DNA of 39,097 nucleotides, taken from assembly GCA_028699155.1 (NCBI GenBank), contig JAQVVD010000013.1, forward strand, positions 1 through 39,097, in the 5' to 3' direction. This DNA is from Candidatus Peribacteraceae bacterium (lineage in GTDB: Bacteria; Patescibacteriota; Gracilibacteria; Peribacterales; Peribacteraceae). Under the pieces are notes generated by a model. It was given only the letters and a program-made list of their open reading frames with translations, was not told the origin of the DNA and ran no database searches. Position 1 is the stretch's first letter; each line of letters begins with the position of its first letter. Made by a program: the position numbers and the translations under genes. Shown here in pieces: positions 31,660 through 39,042 of this stretch.

Positions 31660-32346
31660 ATGGAGATGATCCCTTTGTCAGTACAGGCACGCATGAAAGA
31701 AAGCACGCCGCAGCAACTCCGCAGGCAGGAGATAGTGCCATGCGTCGTCTACGGGAACGATACGGAAAACATCTCAGTAGAGTGCGACCACAAGACGCTG
31801 CTCAAGACCTTTACGAAAGCGGGAGAGAGCACGCTTGTTGAACTCGAAGTGAATGGGAAGAAGATCCCCGTGCTCTTTCATGCAATCACCTTTCACCCCG
31901 TCACGGACAAGATTACACATGTGGACTTCTACGCCGTGAACATGAAGAAGGAGATCGAAGCGCACGTACCAATTCACCTGGTGGGAGAATCCCCCGCAAT
32001 CAAGGAGTTGGGAGCCGTGCTCGTCACATCCGCAGACCACCTGACAATCAAATGTCTGCCGGCGAATCTGCCGCACGCGCTGGAGGCGAACATCTCCTCC
32101 CTCGCGGCGTTCGGCGATACGCTCACAGTCGCAGAGATACCCATTCCCCAGGGCATCAAAGTGTTGGAAGATGCGGAACATGTGATTGCGAGTGTGCAGG
32201 AACCGCGGCGCGCTGAAGAGGAGACAGTCGCTGCACCGGAAGAGGGCGCGGAAGGAACGGCAGAGGGAGAGGAAGCGAAAGAAGGCAGCGGGGAAGCAAA
32301 TGCAGAGGAGGGAGGAAAGGAGAAGAGCGCGAGGAAAGAATCTTAA
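31660..32346 (+). CDS. rplY: Large ribosomal subunit protein bL25 (CTC form)
   Basis: Binds 5S rRNA in the central protuberance. The 228 residues contain the N-terminal 5S-binding domain (about 1-95; QLRRQEIVPCVVYGND, VLFHAITFHPVTDKITHVDF) and the C-terminal TL5/CTC beta domain (about 100-185; VPIHLVGESPAIKELGAVL). The last 40 residues are a Glu/Gly/Ala/Lys-rich tail, as seen in other long bL25 proteins. The alternative start at Met3 is possible. Followed 14 nt later by the DUF3048 gene. Confidence 0.95.
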   Translation: MEMIPLSVQARMKESTPQQLRRQEIVPCVVYGNDTENISVECDHKTLLKTFTKAGESTLVELEVNGKKIPVLFHAITFHPVTDKITHVDFYAVNMKKEIEAHVPIHLVGESPAIKELGAVLVTSADHLTIKCLPANLPHALEANISSLAAFGDTLTVAEIPIPQGIKVLEDAEHVIASVQEPRRAEEETVAAPEEGAEGTAEGEEAKEGSGEANAEEGGKEKSARKES

Positions 32347-32360
32347 ATTGATCAGCCTGC

Positions 32361-33410
32361 ATGCACGCTATGAAGAAGCTCTTCACGCAGATTCTCCTCT
32401 TGGCGGTACTCCTGCTCACGCTGCTGGAAGCAGCATTACTCATAGGCGCCACTGCCTCGTTCGAGAATTTCGAAGAGAGCACAATAGGCGCAGTGCAACC
32501 GCGGTACACGGGAGAAATACGGAACGGAAACACCTTGTGGCAACGCCTCCTCTCCAATCTACCGCTTGTGCCATTCGGCAAGAGGAAAGTGACGCTGGTC
32601 GCAGTCATGATCGAAAACCATGAAGACGCGCGCCCAAACCAGGAGGGATTGGAAAGGGCGCTCCTCGTAGAAGAATGGCTGGTGGAAGGTTTCATCTCGC
32701 GTTTCGTCGCAGTCTTCGATGTAAACAGCCTGCCGGAGAGAGTCGGTCCCGTGCGGTCTATCCGACCGTACTTCCTGGAAGGGCTGTTGCCGTGGCGTGT
32801 CATACTCTTCCATGCAGGAGGCAGCCCGGAAGCATTGGAAATGGCTGAGCAATCCAAGAGCATGGTTACAATCAACGGCATCTCCGGAACCTACTACAAC
32901 CACTTTGAACGGGACGCGGCGCTCAACCCGCCGCATGATCTGTTCATCGAACGCGACCAGATGCTGGAAATTGCAGGCGAATTCAAAGAGCACAGAACAG
33001 CTTGGCCTCCGTTCACGCACGGATTCGCCAAAGAGGCACCGACGGCCCGGTCAATCAGCATGAATTTCTTCAACCCGGAACACAATGTCCGCTATACGTT
33101 CTCTTCCGCCTCGCAGAAGTACGCGCGGTCGAACGGGCGCGTGGACTACCAGGCACGCCCGGAAAACGTCCTCATCCTGGAGATGCCCATAGAAGAAATC
33201 GGCGAGCATGGAAGGTTGCAGATACCCGTGAGAGGGCGGGGGAAACTGCTGCTCTTCCGCGCAGGAAACGTGTACGAAGGTACGTGGCAAAAGGGCGGTC
33301 CCAATGCCTCCTTCTCGTTCTCAAATATGGAAGGAGAACCTCTCGCATTCTCCAGAGGGCAAACGTGGATGACAGTGCTGCCCACGCTGGAAAGAGTGGA
33401 ATGGGAATGA
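32361..33410 (+). CDS. DUF3048 (YerB-like) membrane-anchored or exported protein
   Basis: A 349-residue protein with an N-terminal hydrophobic segment (about 7-28). DUF3048 features follow: VAVMIENHEDARPNQEGLERALLVEEWLVEG (split over about 80-112), ISRFVAVFD, ERVGPVRSIRPYFLEG and ILFHAGGSPEAL; the C-terminal part has GKLLLFRAGNVYEGTW and FSRGQTWMTVLP. The family is linked to the cell envelope but has no agreed function. An ATG 9 nt further in (32370) gives the more usual Met-Lys-Lys start. The 3' end (33367-33421) is duplicated downstream at 33485-33539. Confidence 0.85.
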   Translation: MHAMKKLFTQILLLAVLLLTLLEAALLIGATASFENFEESTIGAVQPRYTGEIRNGNTLWQRLLSNLPLVPFGKRKVTLVAVMIENHEDARPNQEGLERALLVEEWLVEGFISRFVAVFDVNSLPERVGPVRSIRPYFLEGLLPWRVILFHAGGSPEALEMAEQSKSMVTINGISGTYYNHFERDAALNPPHDLFIERDQMLEIAGEFKEHRTAWPPFTHGFAKEAPTARSISMNFFNPEHNVRYTFSSASQKYARSNGRVDYQARPENVLILEMPIEEIGEHGRLQIPVRGRGKLLLFRAGNVYEGTWQKGGPNASFSFSNMEGEPLAFSRGQTWMTVLPTLERVEWE

Positions 33411-33490
33411 GAATCTGCGCTGAATCCGCCGTAGCCCAATTCATCGAACAGTGCCTGCAGAAGAAAAAAGAGGCGAAGGCGGATGGATGA
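33407..33490 (+). CDS. Possible 27-aa small ORF coupled to the DUF3048 stop
   Basis: The start overlaps the DUF3048 stop as ATGA (33407-33410). The peptide begins MRICAESAVAQF and ends in a Lys/Glu-rich tail. It exists because of the duplicated segment that follows, so it may be only a by-product of that rearrangement. No family match. Confidence 0.25.
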   Translation: MRICAESAVAQFIEQCLQKKKEAKADG

Positions 33491-33539
33491 CGGTGCTGCC
33501 CACACTGGACAGAGTGGAATGGGAATGAGAATCTGCGCT
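33485..33539 (+). repeat. 55-bp duplication of the DUF3048 gene end
   Basis: 33485-33539 repeats 33367-33421 with three mismatches, offset by 118 bp. The second copy carries the last 14 codons of DUF3048 and its stop without the rest of the gene, and abuts the stop codon of the convergent ATP-grasp gene. This looks like the remnant of a tandem duplication or slippage event. Confidence 0.9.
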
Positions 33540-35922
33540 ACGCTTTGCGCAGGAAATCCGGCAGGAGCAACGGCGGCTGGATATCGGGAATCTCCTCTAC
33601 GAGCGAGAGGTCTTCCAGCGCAATGCGACCGATGTAGAGACGGGAGAGCGCACCGCCATCGCGGAGGTACTTCTCGATGGCGCGCAACCCGCGGAAGTAC
33701 ACGATGCTCTTGGTGAATGCGCCCGGCTGCGACGTATCGGAAAGCCCGCGCTTCATTGCAACAGCCTGCAGGAGGGCTTTCTCGGAATCATAACCCAACT
33801 CCTCTTGCAGGTACTCCCTCGTTTCGGCAAAGGAATGCTCCATGCCGAAAGCCGCGCCGAGCAGATTGCGGGGCGCATTGTAGCGCTTCTCGTGATTCGG
33901 ACCGTAGACCAGATTCTGGTTGTGCGTGGCAAGGCCTTCCTGCGTCTCCAGGTACCCGGCGCAGCCGCGCCGGAAGAGCGCGTAAGGCTGGAGCGCTCCG
34001 TTCTCTGCAATGAGTATATGCGTCTCAATCTCATGCTTGATGAGGGCATCAATGTGCAGGGGGGTAAACTGCGCATTCTCGCGTAGGTAGATGGATTGTC
34101 CGCCCACCGTGCAATCTGCAACGACCTTGCTGCGCAACGACACCGTCCACTCATGCAAACCATACTGTTTCAATGCTCCCTCAAAACGCTCTTTTGCTTC
34201 CTCCGAAGAGAGACATGCATCCGATGAAGGCGGCAAATCACAGGCGCTGCGATTGTGCAGAACGGCGCTCGCAGCGCGAATGAGGGAAGAAGTCGGCTTG
34301 CCGTAGAGCACGGCAGAAAGCGAGGTAAACCGCGCCGCATCCCCGCGAGCCTGCAGGAGCTCTATGCGTTGCAGGAGCTCGGCGCGTTTCTTCTCCAGCA
34401 GGAACCCGATTGCGCAGTCGCTGTCCACCGGCTCCTGCAGGCGCCGTACCACATCCGCAAGATCTGGGAGCTGCGGATAATAGAAGACGGGGTTGTAGCG
34501 TCGGTCTGCCCGCAGGCGTTGCAACTCTTCAACAACGTTGGAAGGTTTCAGGTACTTGAGTAACAGTAAATCCTTATCATACTGACCCAACACGCGGTCA
34601 ACCGCATGAAAATCCTGTTTCACGGTAGAGTGCCTGACGGAACCCGACCGTTTCCTGGAAGGATCTATCAGAAAATCGGAGAGGTCGCGCCGCCCGATCA
34701 CGACGCGCTCAGAAGTTCCGGGAGCAGAGAGACGATGCACGAGCGTCTGTATCTTCTTGCCGCTGAGAGTGAACTTCACGCGATACGTGCCCGCCTGTAC
34801 GTCAACCGGCTCAGCGGCGCCGTGCTCCAGCAGTTCGCCAAGAAGGTCTTCTGAGAACTTCGTTCGTTCCCGATCGGGAGCAATGAGGCACGGTTCCTCA
34901 AACGTGCTCCCTCCTGCAGCAATCGTAATCACCTCTTTGAGACCCAGAACCGGACGATCGTCCGGAGTTGCTTCCTTGCGCTTGCGCTTCTTCACCTTCT
35001 CGCCGAAGAGATCCTGCCCGATGCGTACGCCTTTTTCGGGTGAACTGACAGAGAGTCCCTGCACGCGCTCGAGGCGCGCCCGGAGCGGAGCCAGATTAGC
35101 GATCTGCACGCTCAGACCCGCGCGCGCGTTCACTTCCAGAACAGCGGGACCAATCTGCTCATCAATAGTCACGTCAACCGCGAGGTACCCGATGTTGGTG
35201 ACATGCTGAATTTTCGAGCAGACAAGCAGTATTTCATCCCATTGGGGAATTTGGTGCCCGGAAGGAGATCCTCCATGGGGCAGCTCCGAAATCATGTGAT
35301 GGTACTGGGCAGCGTAGGTCGTCACCCCTTTCGCAATGTCGATACCGATTCCTACGCCCCCCAAATGGAGGTTTGCTTTCCCCTCGCTCTCCGCAGTAGG
35401 GATGCGGAGCATCGCCATAACCGGAACGAGATTGAATACAATCACGCGTATGTCGGGCAATCCGACCGGCCGGAACGGGGTGAAGCACTCATGCGGATAG
35501 AGAATCTGCTCGAAGAACGCAGTGTCGCGCCGACCCCCGAGGGAGAACTTGCCGTCGAGGATATCCTCAATGTGTTCCGTGAGTTCCTCCTGCGACATCG
35601 CTCCATTGCCGCTGCGGAGAAAATTCCCCTGCTTGTCACGCCCCTTCAGAATGACGATCCCCTCTCCTCCGAACCCGCTGTTAGGCTTGAGGACACATTC
35701 GTTGGGAAGCTTGGAAAAATCGAAGACATGGAGCTGTTCCCGCGTCTCTACGCGCGCGTAAATCTTCGCCGCAGGAATGCCTCGTGCCATGAGGAACGCC
35801 TTTGTCTTGAGCTTATCATCAGCCATCGCAATGGCCTTCTTGGGATTGAACGGCTTCACGTAGAGGAGGTTCCTCGCGTTGATGCCGAGCATGCCGTGGT
35901 GCGAAAGGATGTGGGTGAACAT
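33538..35922 (-). CDS. ATP-grasp ligase / retropepsin-like / DUF1704 metallopeptidase fusion
   Basis: A 794-residue multidomain protein. Residues 1-290 form an ATP-grasp ligase of the RimK-related, glutamate-ligase-like type: KTKAFLMARGIPAAKIYA, the loop KPNSGFGGEGIVI (79-91), FFEQIL, DIRVIVFN and the metal site AVLEVNARAGL (260-270). Residues 325-425 resemble the RimB-type retropepsin-like (Zn_protease) family, beginning RPVLGLKEVI and ending VVIGRRDLSDFLIDPSRK, but the expected Asp-Thr-Gly-Ala is not visible, so it may be inactive. Residues about 440-794 are DUF1704 (MATCAP-like metallopeptidase) with HEIETH (630-635, HExxxH) and ETQEGLA (659-665). It is coupled to the 7TM gene as TAATG with a GGAGG site, one of the best Shine-Dalgarno sequences here. 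Substrate unknown. Confidence 0.85.
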   Translation of the reverse strand: MFTHILSHHGMLGINARNLLYVKPFNPKKAIAMADDKLKTKAFLMARGIPAAKIYARVETREQLHVFDFSKLPNECVLKPNSGFGGEGIVILKGRDKQGNFLRSGNGAMSQEELTEHIEDILDGKFSLGGRRDTAFFEQILYPHECFTPFRPVGLPDIRVIVFNLVPVMAMLRIPTAESEGKANLHLGGVGIGIDIAKGVTTYAAQYHHMISELPHGGSPSGHQIPQWDEILLVCSKIQHVTNIGYLAVDVTIDEQIGPAVLEVNARAGLSVQIANLAPLRARLERVQGLSVSSPEKGVRIGQDLFGEKVKKRKRKEATPDDRPVLGLKEVITIAAGGSTFEEPCLIAPDRERTKFSEDLLGELLEHGAAEPVDVQAGTYRVKFTLSGKKIQTLVHRLSAPGTSERVVIGRRDLSDFLIDPSRKRSGSVRHSTVKQDFHAVDRVLGQYDKDLLLLKYLKPSNVVEELQRLRADRRYNPVFYYPQLPDLADVVRRLQEPVDSDCAIGFLLEKKRAELLQRIELLQARGDAARFTSLSAVLYGKPTSSLIRAASAVLHNRSACDLPPSSDACLSSEEAKERFEGALKQYGLHEWTVSLRSKVVADCTVGGQSIYLRENAQFTPLHIDALIKHEIETHILIAENGALQPYALFRRGCAGYLETQEGLATHNQNLVYGPNHEKRYNAPRNLLGAAFGMEHSFAETREYLQEELGYDSEKALLQAVAMKRGLSDTSQPGAFTKSIVYFRGLRAIEKYLRDGGALSRLYIGRIALEDLSLVEEIPDIQPPLLLPDFLRKA

Positions 35923-37481
35923 TATTCCTCCTGCATATGCTTGAAGACCTCGCGGAAACGGAAGTACTCCACAAGCCGCAAGCCTGTCCATCTGCCGAGA
36001 ATCACATTGCAAACCAGCGTGAGGAGAATGAATTCCGGATACGCAAGCACGAGGGACTGCAGCGCGTTAGACTGCACAATGAACACGCAGAGCAACGACG
36101 CGAGCACTGTTTCTCCGATACCGAGAATCGCGCTGTACCAGCCTTCTTCCGCCTTCATATTGAGGAAACTCTCCGAGAGAGTGGACATGATGAGGAGGAT
36201 GAAGATGGTGTCTCCGGAGAGCGTGAGCCCAAAGAAAGCGCCGATCCCCAGAAGCAGGAGCAGCGTAATGCTCACGACGGTCAGAATGATGGCGACTTTC
36301 GGAATGTACAGGAGACGCCAGCGCCTCATGGCTGCGCGTGTCGCATAGCCTGTGACGAGAATGAAGAGGAGGAACGAAACGCCGATGGGCCAGCCGAGCG
36401 CCAGGAAACTCAGTGCGATGACTGAGGGCATGTAGAGGCCGAATGTCGTCACGCCGACCACCTGCTTGAGGAATGCGAGAATCGTCGCAATGACAGGGAG
36501 CATGAGGAGTAGGATGACAGTCATGCTCGAAACGCCATGCGTGAGCATGTAGTTCACCAGCGAAGAGAGCAGGTTCCACGGCCTGACTGCCGTGCTGGAT
36601 TCATCGACAACGAGAAAATCGAAATCCCACTGCGTTAAGCGATCGAGAAACTCGTCCGGATTCGCGACCGAGAAGAGCGCGCTCAGCGCCTCTCTGCGCG
36701 TGACGATGATACGGTCCGGCCTGAGGATGGAAAAGGGTCCGCGAGCCGTGCGCGCGAGCGTGTTGAGTCCGCGATCCGTCAGGAGAATGACCGTCTGCCT
36801 CTGGAGCTCTGCGAGGCGGTCGTCATCCTTCTCCAGCGTATGCAACAGTGCCTGCAGGCCGGAGATGCCATCAGACCAGATCACGATGGACTCCGCTCCA
36901 GACAGCGCACCCACCTCCTTCTTGATGACGTTCGCAAGCGTCTTCTCATCGCCGATCGGAATGCCTCCCGCATCCGGGCGAATGACGCGAAGGAAGGTGC
37001 CGTTCTGCTCAGCCTCCCGCTGGTGAAAGACAATCTTCTCCGGCGGCACGGCAGCATCCGCTATGAGAATAATCTTCCTCTCGTACACAGTAATCGTATG
37101 TTCCGCTTCCGCACGGACTTCCTCACCGTTCACGCGGGAAGTGATAACGAGGCGAATCAGGGTGGTACCCGGCTTCTCCGGCGTGTACACGGCCTCAATA
37201 CTCCTGCTGATCGGCTGGGAGACGCCCTCGCGGTACCAGCGGTACTGCGCCTGCTCATCCGCGCCCACGCTGGCAGAAGCATCCAGAACCACTGTACGGC
37301 CTACCGCCACATCCGTAGGTCCCGTAATAGCTGCAGTGATCATCGGCGCCGCCTCATGCTCGGCATCATCCGGAACTTCCTGCGCCTGTGCCGACAGAGC
37401 GCCAAGGGAAAGAGAGATGCCGAGGAGGAAGGACGCCGAGAGTTTCCGCATGCGAAAATTGAGGAAAGGAAAGAGCCGCAT
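35922..37481 (-). CDS. 7TM protein of the transglutaminase-associated 7TM family, with an Ig-like extracellular domain
   Basis: A 519-residue membrane protein. A signal peptide (about 10-33) is followed by an Ig/PKD-like domain (about 45-130; GRTVVLDASASV, YRWYREG), an alpha/beta domain (about 130-300) and seven membrane helices (about 315-505). The 7TM part has family features such as FLKQVVGVTTFGLYMPSVIA and GRWTGLRLVEYFRFREVF. In Proteobacteria this 7TM module is encoded next to RimK-related ATP-grasp ligases and retropepsin-like proteins, just as here. The usual inactive transglutaminase domain is not recognisable; the alpha/beta domain takes its place. The start at 37481 overlaps the hpf stop as TGATG; Met at 37451 is an alternative. 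The stop overlaps the ATP-grasp start (TAATG). Confidence 0.85.
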   Translation of the reverse strand: MRLFPFLNFRMRKLSASFLLGISLSLGALSAQAQEVPDDAEHEAAPMITAAITGPTDVAVGRTVVLDASASVGADEQAQYRWYREGVSQPISRSIEAVYTPEKPGTTLIRLVITSRVNGEEVRAEAEHTITVYERKIILIADAAVPPEKIVFHQREAEQNGTFLRVIRPDAGGIPIGDEKTLANVIKKEVGALSGAESIVIWSDGISGLQALLHTLEKDDDRLAELQRQTVILLTDRGLNTLARTARGPFSILRPDRIIVTRREALSALFSVANPDEFLDRLTQWDFDFLVVDESSTAVRPWNLLSSLVNYMLTHGVSSMTVILLLMLPVIATILAFLKQVVGVTTFGLYMPSVIALSFLALGWPIGVSFLLFILVTGYATRAAMRRWRLLYIPKVAIILTVVSITLLLLLGIGAFFGLTLSGDTIFILLIMSTLSESFLNMKAEEGWYSAILGIGETVLASLLCVFIVQSNALQSLVLAYPEFILLTLVCNVILGRWTGLRLVEYFRFREVFKHMQEE

Positions 37482-37804
37482 CACCGGGAACGCGGCAGCA
37501 ACGTGCGCTCTTTGTACTTCTTCACCTGGGGCTCCAGCTTCTCGATGCAACGATCTACTGCTTCCACGACATCGGGGCGCCGAGATTCCGCCCGGAGCAT
37601 TTTACCAGGCAGATCGAGCGTGACGGAGACCTTGATCTGGTCTCGATCCTTCTTCGTGCTGCGTCGCTCCGCATCAATGCGTATGGAAGAAGCTTCATCT
37701 TTCACGCGCTTGCAGTACGTCGCGAGTTTTCCGATTTTGCGCGCGATGACGAGGAATTCGCGGTCAGTGTAGTGGAAATCCTTCTCGAAATGTTGGACGT
37801 TCAT
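37481..37804 (-). CDS. hpf: Ribosome hibernation-promoting factor (HPF/YfiA, short form)
   Basis: A 107-residue protein of the HPF/RaiA fold that binds the decoding centre of idle ribosomes. Residues 1-95 follow the family beta-alpha-beta-beta-beta-alpha order: MNVQHFEKDFHYTDREF, helix KIGKLATYCKRV, strands IRIDAERRSTKKDRDQIKVSVTLDLPGKMLRAESRRPDVVEAVDRC (in pieces), helix IEKLEPQVKKYKER. The C-terminal dimerisation domain of long HPF is absent. ATG 37804 is the family start. It is first in a three-gene unit with the 7TM and ATP-grasp genes (TGATG overlap), linking a stationary-phase factor with the membrane system. Confidence 0.88.
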   Translation of the reverse strand: MNVQHFEKDFHYTDREFLVIARKIGKLATYCKRVKDEASSIRIDAERRSTKKDRDQIKVSVTLDLPGKMLRAESRRPDVVEAVDRCIEKLEPQVKKYKERTLLPRSR

Positions 37805-37883
37805 AGAGAGGAGAAAAAGATGGAAAGAGAATAGCATGGCTGGTCCAAGAACGCAGCCCCTTATGCATGAGGATACGCACCGC

Positions 37884-37897
37884 GTGATCAGGATCAC
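37884..37897. promoter_or_regulatory. Perfect palindrome upstream of hpf and the Cys-rich gene
   Basis: GTGATC-AG-GATCAC in the 182-bp gap between the divergent hpf and Cys-rich genes. It resembles a binding site for a dimeric regulator. A weak forward promoter (TAGACA 37928-37933, 17 nt, TATCGT 37951-37956) lies beside it. Confidence 0.35.
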
Positions 37898-37986
37898 AGA
37901 TCCATGGCAAATATGCTGAAGCAGCTGTAGACAACGCCGCCACGCGACAGTATCGTAAATGCATCTTATCCCTCACCCAACCAACT

Positions 37987-38079
37987 ATGTGGTCCAATGA
38001 CGATGGCAAAGGCGGTTGCTGCGGCAGTTGCTGCGGATTCACCTGCGGTGGCGGCGGCTGCGGCTGCGGCAGCTGCTAA
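37987..38079 (+). CDS. 30-aa Cys/Gly-rich peptide
   Basis: A short ORF, ATG to TAA, with eight cysteines in 30 residues (positions 11, 12, 15, 16, 20, 25, 27, 30) and 12 glycines. The first nine residues are polar (MWSNDDGKG). The spacing CC-x2-CC-x3-C-x4-C-x-C-x2-C resembles small metal-binding peptides such as metallothioneins, but a RiPP precursor is possible too. It is followed within 30 nt by a strong bidirectional terminator, supporting a real transcript. There is no clear Shine-Dalgarno sequence. Not a known family as far as I can tell. Confidence 0.6.
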   Translation: MWSNDDGKGGCCGSCCGFTCGGGGCGCGSC

Positions 38080-38094
38080 GAACCGACCTACAGC

Positions 38095-38130
38095 AAAAAA
38101 GAGAGGGCCTGCATGCGCAGGCTCTTTTTT
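38095..38130. terminator. Bidirectional intrinsic terminator
   Basis: GCCTGC-ATGC-GCAGGC (38107-38122), extended by AGA/TCT after a GG bulge. It is flanked by AAAAAA on the left and TTTTTT on the right, so it has a U-tract on both strands. It serves the convergent Cys-rich gene and the 121-aa membrane protein gene. Confidence 0.9.
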
Positions 38131-38134
38131 GCAC

Positions 38135-38500
38135 TCAGCGCACGCGCACATGCATCCAGTACACATTGAGCTGCTCCATAGAGGTGCTGCGCTGCCGCTC
38201 GCGGCGCGCAGCATGCACGCGCACGGACCTGTCTCTGCGCAGTGTAAGGAGCGCGTGCAGTGCGAATCCTGCAAGAAGAAGGAGTACGCCAATGAGCATC
38301 TGAGAGGCAAAACCGCTCCACAACGTGGCGGGAGCGGCGGCATGCAGATCCGCCTGTTCGAAGAGGAGTGCGCCCTGGCCGGTCACTTGTGTGATTTCCT
38401 GCGCCCACGTTTGCTGCTGTGCAGCAACGACCAAGAGGAGCATGCCGGCTGTGAAGCATGCGGAGCGGGAAAAGCAGAGGATTCTGTGTGTATTTGACAT
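38135..38500 (-). CDS. Small exported membrane protein of unknown function
   Basis: A 121-residue protein: signal peptide (about 1-33, ending QQQTWAQ), a short extracytoplasmic part, one membrane helix (about 67-87, MLIGVLLLLAGFALHALLTL) and a basic cytoplasmic tail (RRDRSVRVHAARRERQR). I recognise no family. It has a near-consensus promoter 11 nt upstream and ends at the bidirectional terminator, so it is a single-gene unit. Confidence 0.7.
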   Translation of the reverse strand: MSNTHRILCFSRSACFTAGMLLLVVAAQQQTWAQEITQVTGQGALLFEQADLHAAAPATLWSGFASQMLIGVLLLLAGFALHALLTLRRDRSVRVHAARRERQRSTSMEQLNVYWMHVRVR

Positions 38501-38511
38501 AATACGAATAT

Positions 38512-38540
38512 ATTATACTGCATAATTACAGTAGGTGCAA
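38512..38540 (-). promoter_or_regulatory. Near-consensus promoter of the 121-aa membrane protein
   Basis: -35 TTGCAC (38535-38540 reverse), 17-nt spacer, -10 TATAAT (38512-38517). The ATG is 11 nt downstream, so the message should be leaderless. Confidence 0.8.
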
Positions 38541-38609
38541 GAACACGCGGAACGTACACAACGAGCACAGAGTACAAAAAAGTACAAAATGAAAAGAGAA
38601 AAACAGGTC

Positions 38610-38668
38610 AAAAGTGAAGAATGAAAAAATCTTTCTTGGTTAATATTTTTCATTTGTCTTCCACTTTT
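38610..38668. repeat. Imperfect AT-rich inverted repeat
   Basis: AAAAGTG and ATGAAAAAAT (38610-38630) face ATTTTTCAT and CACTTTT (38645-38668). This could form a long weak hairpin between the membrane protein promoter and the tRNA-Glu promoter. I see no gene in 38541-38707 and no clear role for the repeat. Confidence 0.5.
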
Positions 38669-38707
38669 CATTTCCTCTTTCCCACTTTTTATTCCCGCGT
38701 TCTTCCT

Positions 38708-38735
38708 TTGCACGTATGCTTGTTCTCCGTACAAT
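38708..38735 (+). promoter_or_regulatory. tRNA-Glu-type promoter, separated from the intact tRNA
   Basis: -35 TTGCAC (38708-38713), 16-nt spacer, -10 TACAAT (38730-38735), matching the tRNA-Glu(CTC) promoter almost base for base. Ten nt later, where a tRNA should begin, stands GACCCCA (38746-38752), but the rest of a tRNA does not follow. The intact tRNA lies 222 nt further on. Confidence 0.7.
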
Positions 38736-38765
38736 TCGCAACGTTGACCCCACGTGCCCGGCGAA

Positions 38766-38781
38766 GTCAGCCGCGGCTGAC
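38766..38781. repeat. Partial copy of the palindromic element core
   Basis: GTCAGCCGCGGCTGAC, the core of the elements at 19603-19662 and 39037-39096, followed by CGAAGTCGGAT as in copy 1 with one change. The outer TGCCATC/GATGGCA arms are not kept. It lies between the tRNA-type promoter and the fragmented tRNA copy. Confidence 0.75.
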
Positions 38782-38823
38782 GAAGTCGGATCGCCCGGTC
38801 TAACACGTATCTTTCACAGCAAT

Positions 38824-38945
38824 GACCCCATCGTCTACCAGCCGTCGCTCTCGCTACGCTTGAGCTGTGGCCGGCAGGGTGGTTAGGACGCCAGGTTTCT
38901 TGCCTCGCCGTAGCGCGCAGCGCGAAGGAGGGTCATCCTGGTAAC
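38824..38945 (+). pseudogene. Fragmented tRNA-Glu copy with two insertions and no T-arm
   Basis: Three blocks match the intact tRNA-Glu(TTC) in order: 38824-38837 (acceptor and D-stem, one mismatch), 38879-38898 (D-loop to anticodon stem) and 38933-38945 (anticodon loop to variable region). A 41-nt insertion (38838-38878) sits in the D-arm and a 34-nt insertion (38899-38932) in the anticodon loop; the T-arm and 3' acceptor are missing. ACAGCAATG occurs just before (38816-38824) and just after (38944-38952). It cannot fold as a tRNA as it stands. Confidence 0.8.
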
Positions 38946-38967
38946 AGCAATGCGATCTTTTCTTTGC

Positions 38968-39042
38968 GGCCCCATCGTCTAGTGGTTAGGACGCCAGGTT
39001 TTCATCCTGGTAACGGGAGTTCGATTCTCCCTGGGGCTGCCA
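38968..39042 (+). tRNA. tRNA-Glu (anticodon TTC)
   Basis: 75 nt with an encoded CCA. Acceptor GGCCCCA/TGGGGCT (terminal G-U), D-arm TCTAGTGGTTAGGA, anticodon stem CCAGG/CCTGG around TTTTCAT (anticodon TTC), T-arm GGGAG-TTCGATT-CTCCC. There is no promoter directly in front; the tRNA-type promoter is 222 nt upstream. The last bases (TGCCA) double as the first arm of the palindromic element 39037-39096. Confidence 0.95.

Noticed and set aside
38621-38803. 60-codon Phe-rich frame that could be read as a third Phe leader peptide
   Set aside because: It runs through an AT-rich inverted repeat and the tRNA-Glu promoter; no promoter, terminator or amino acid gene is placed around it.
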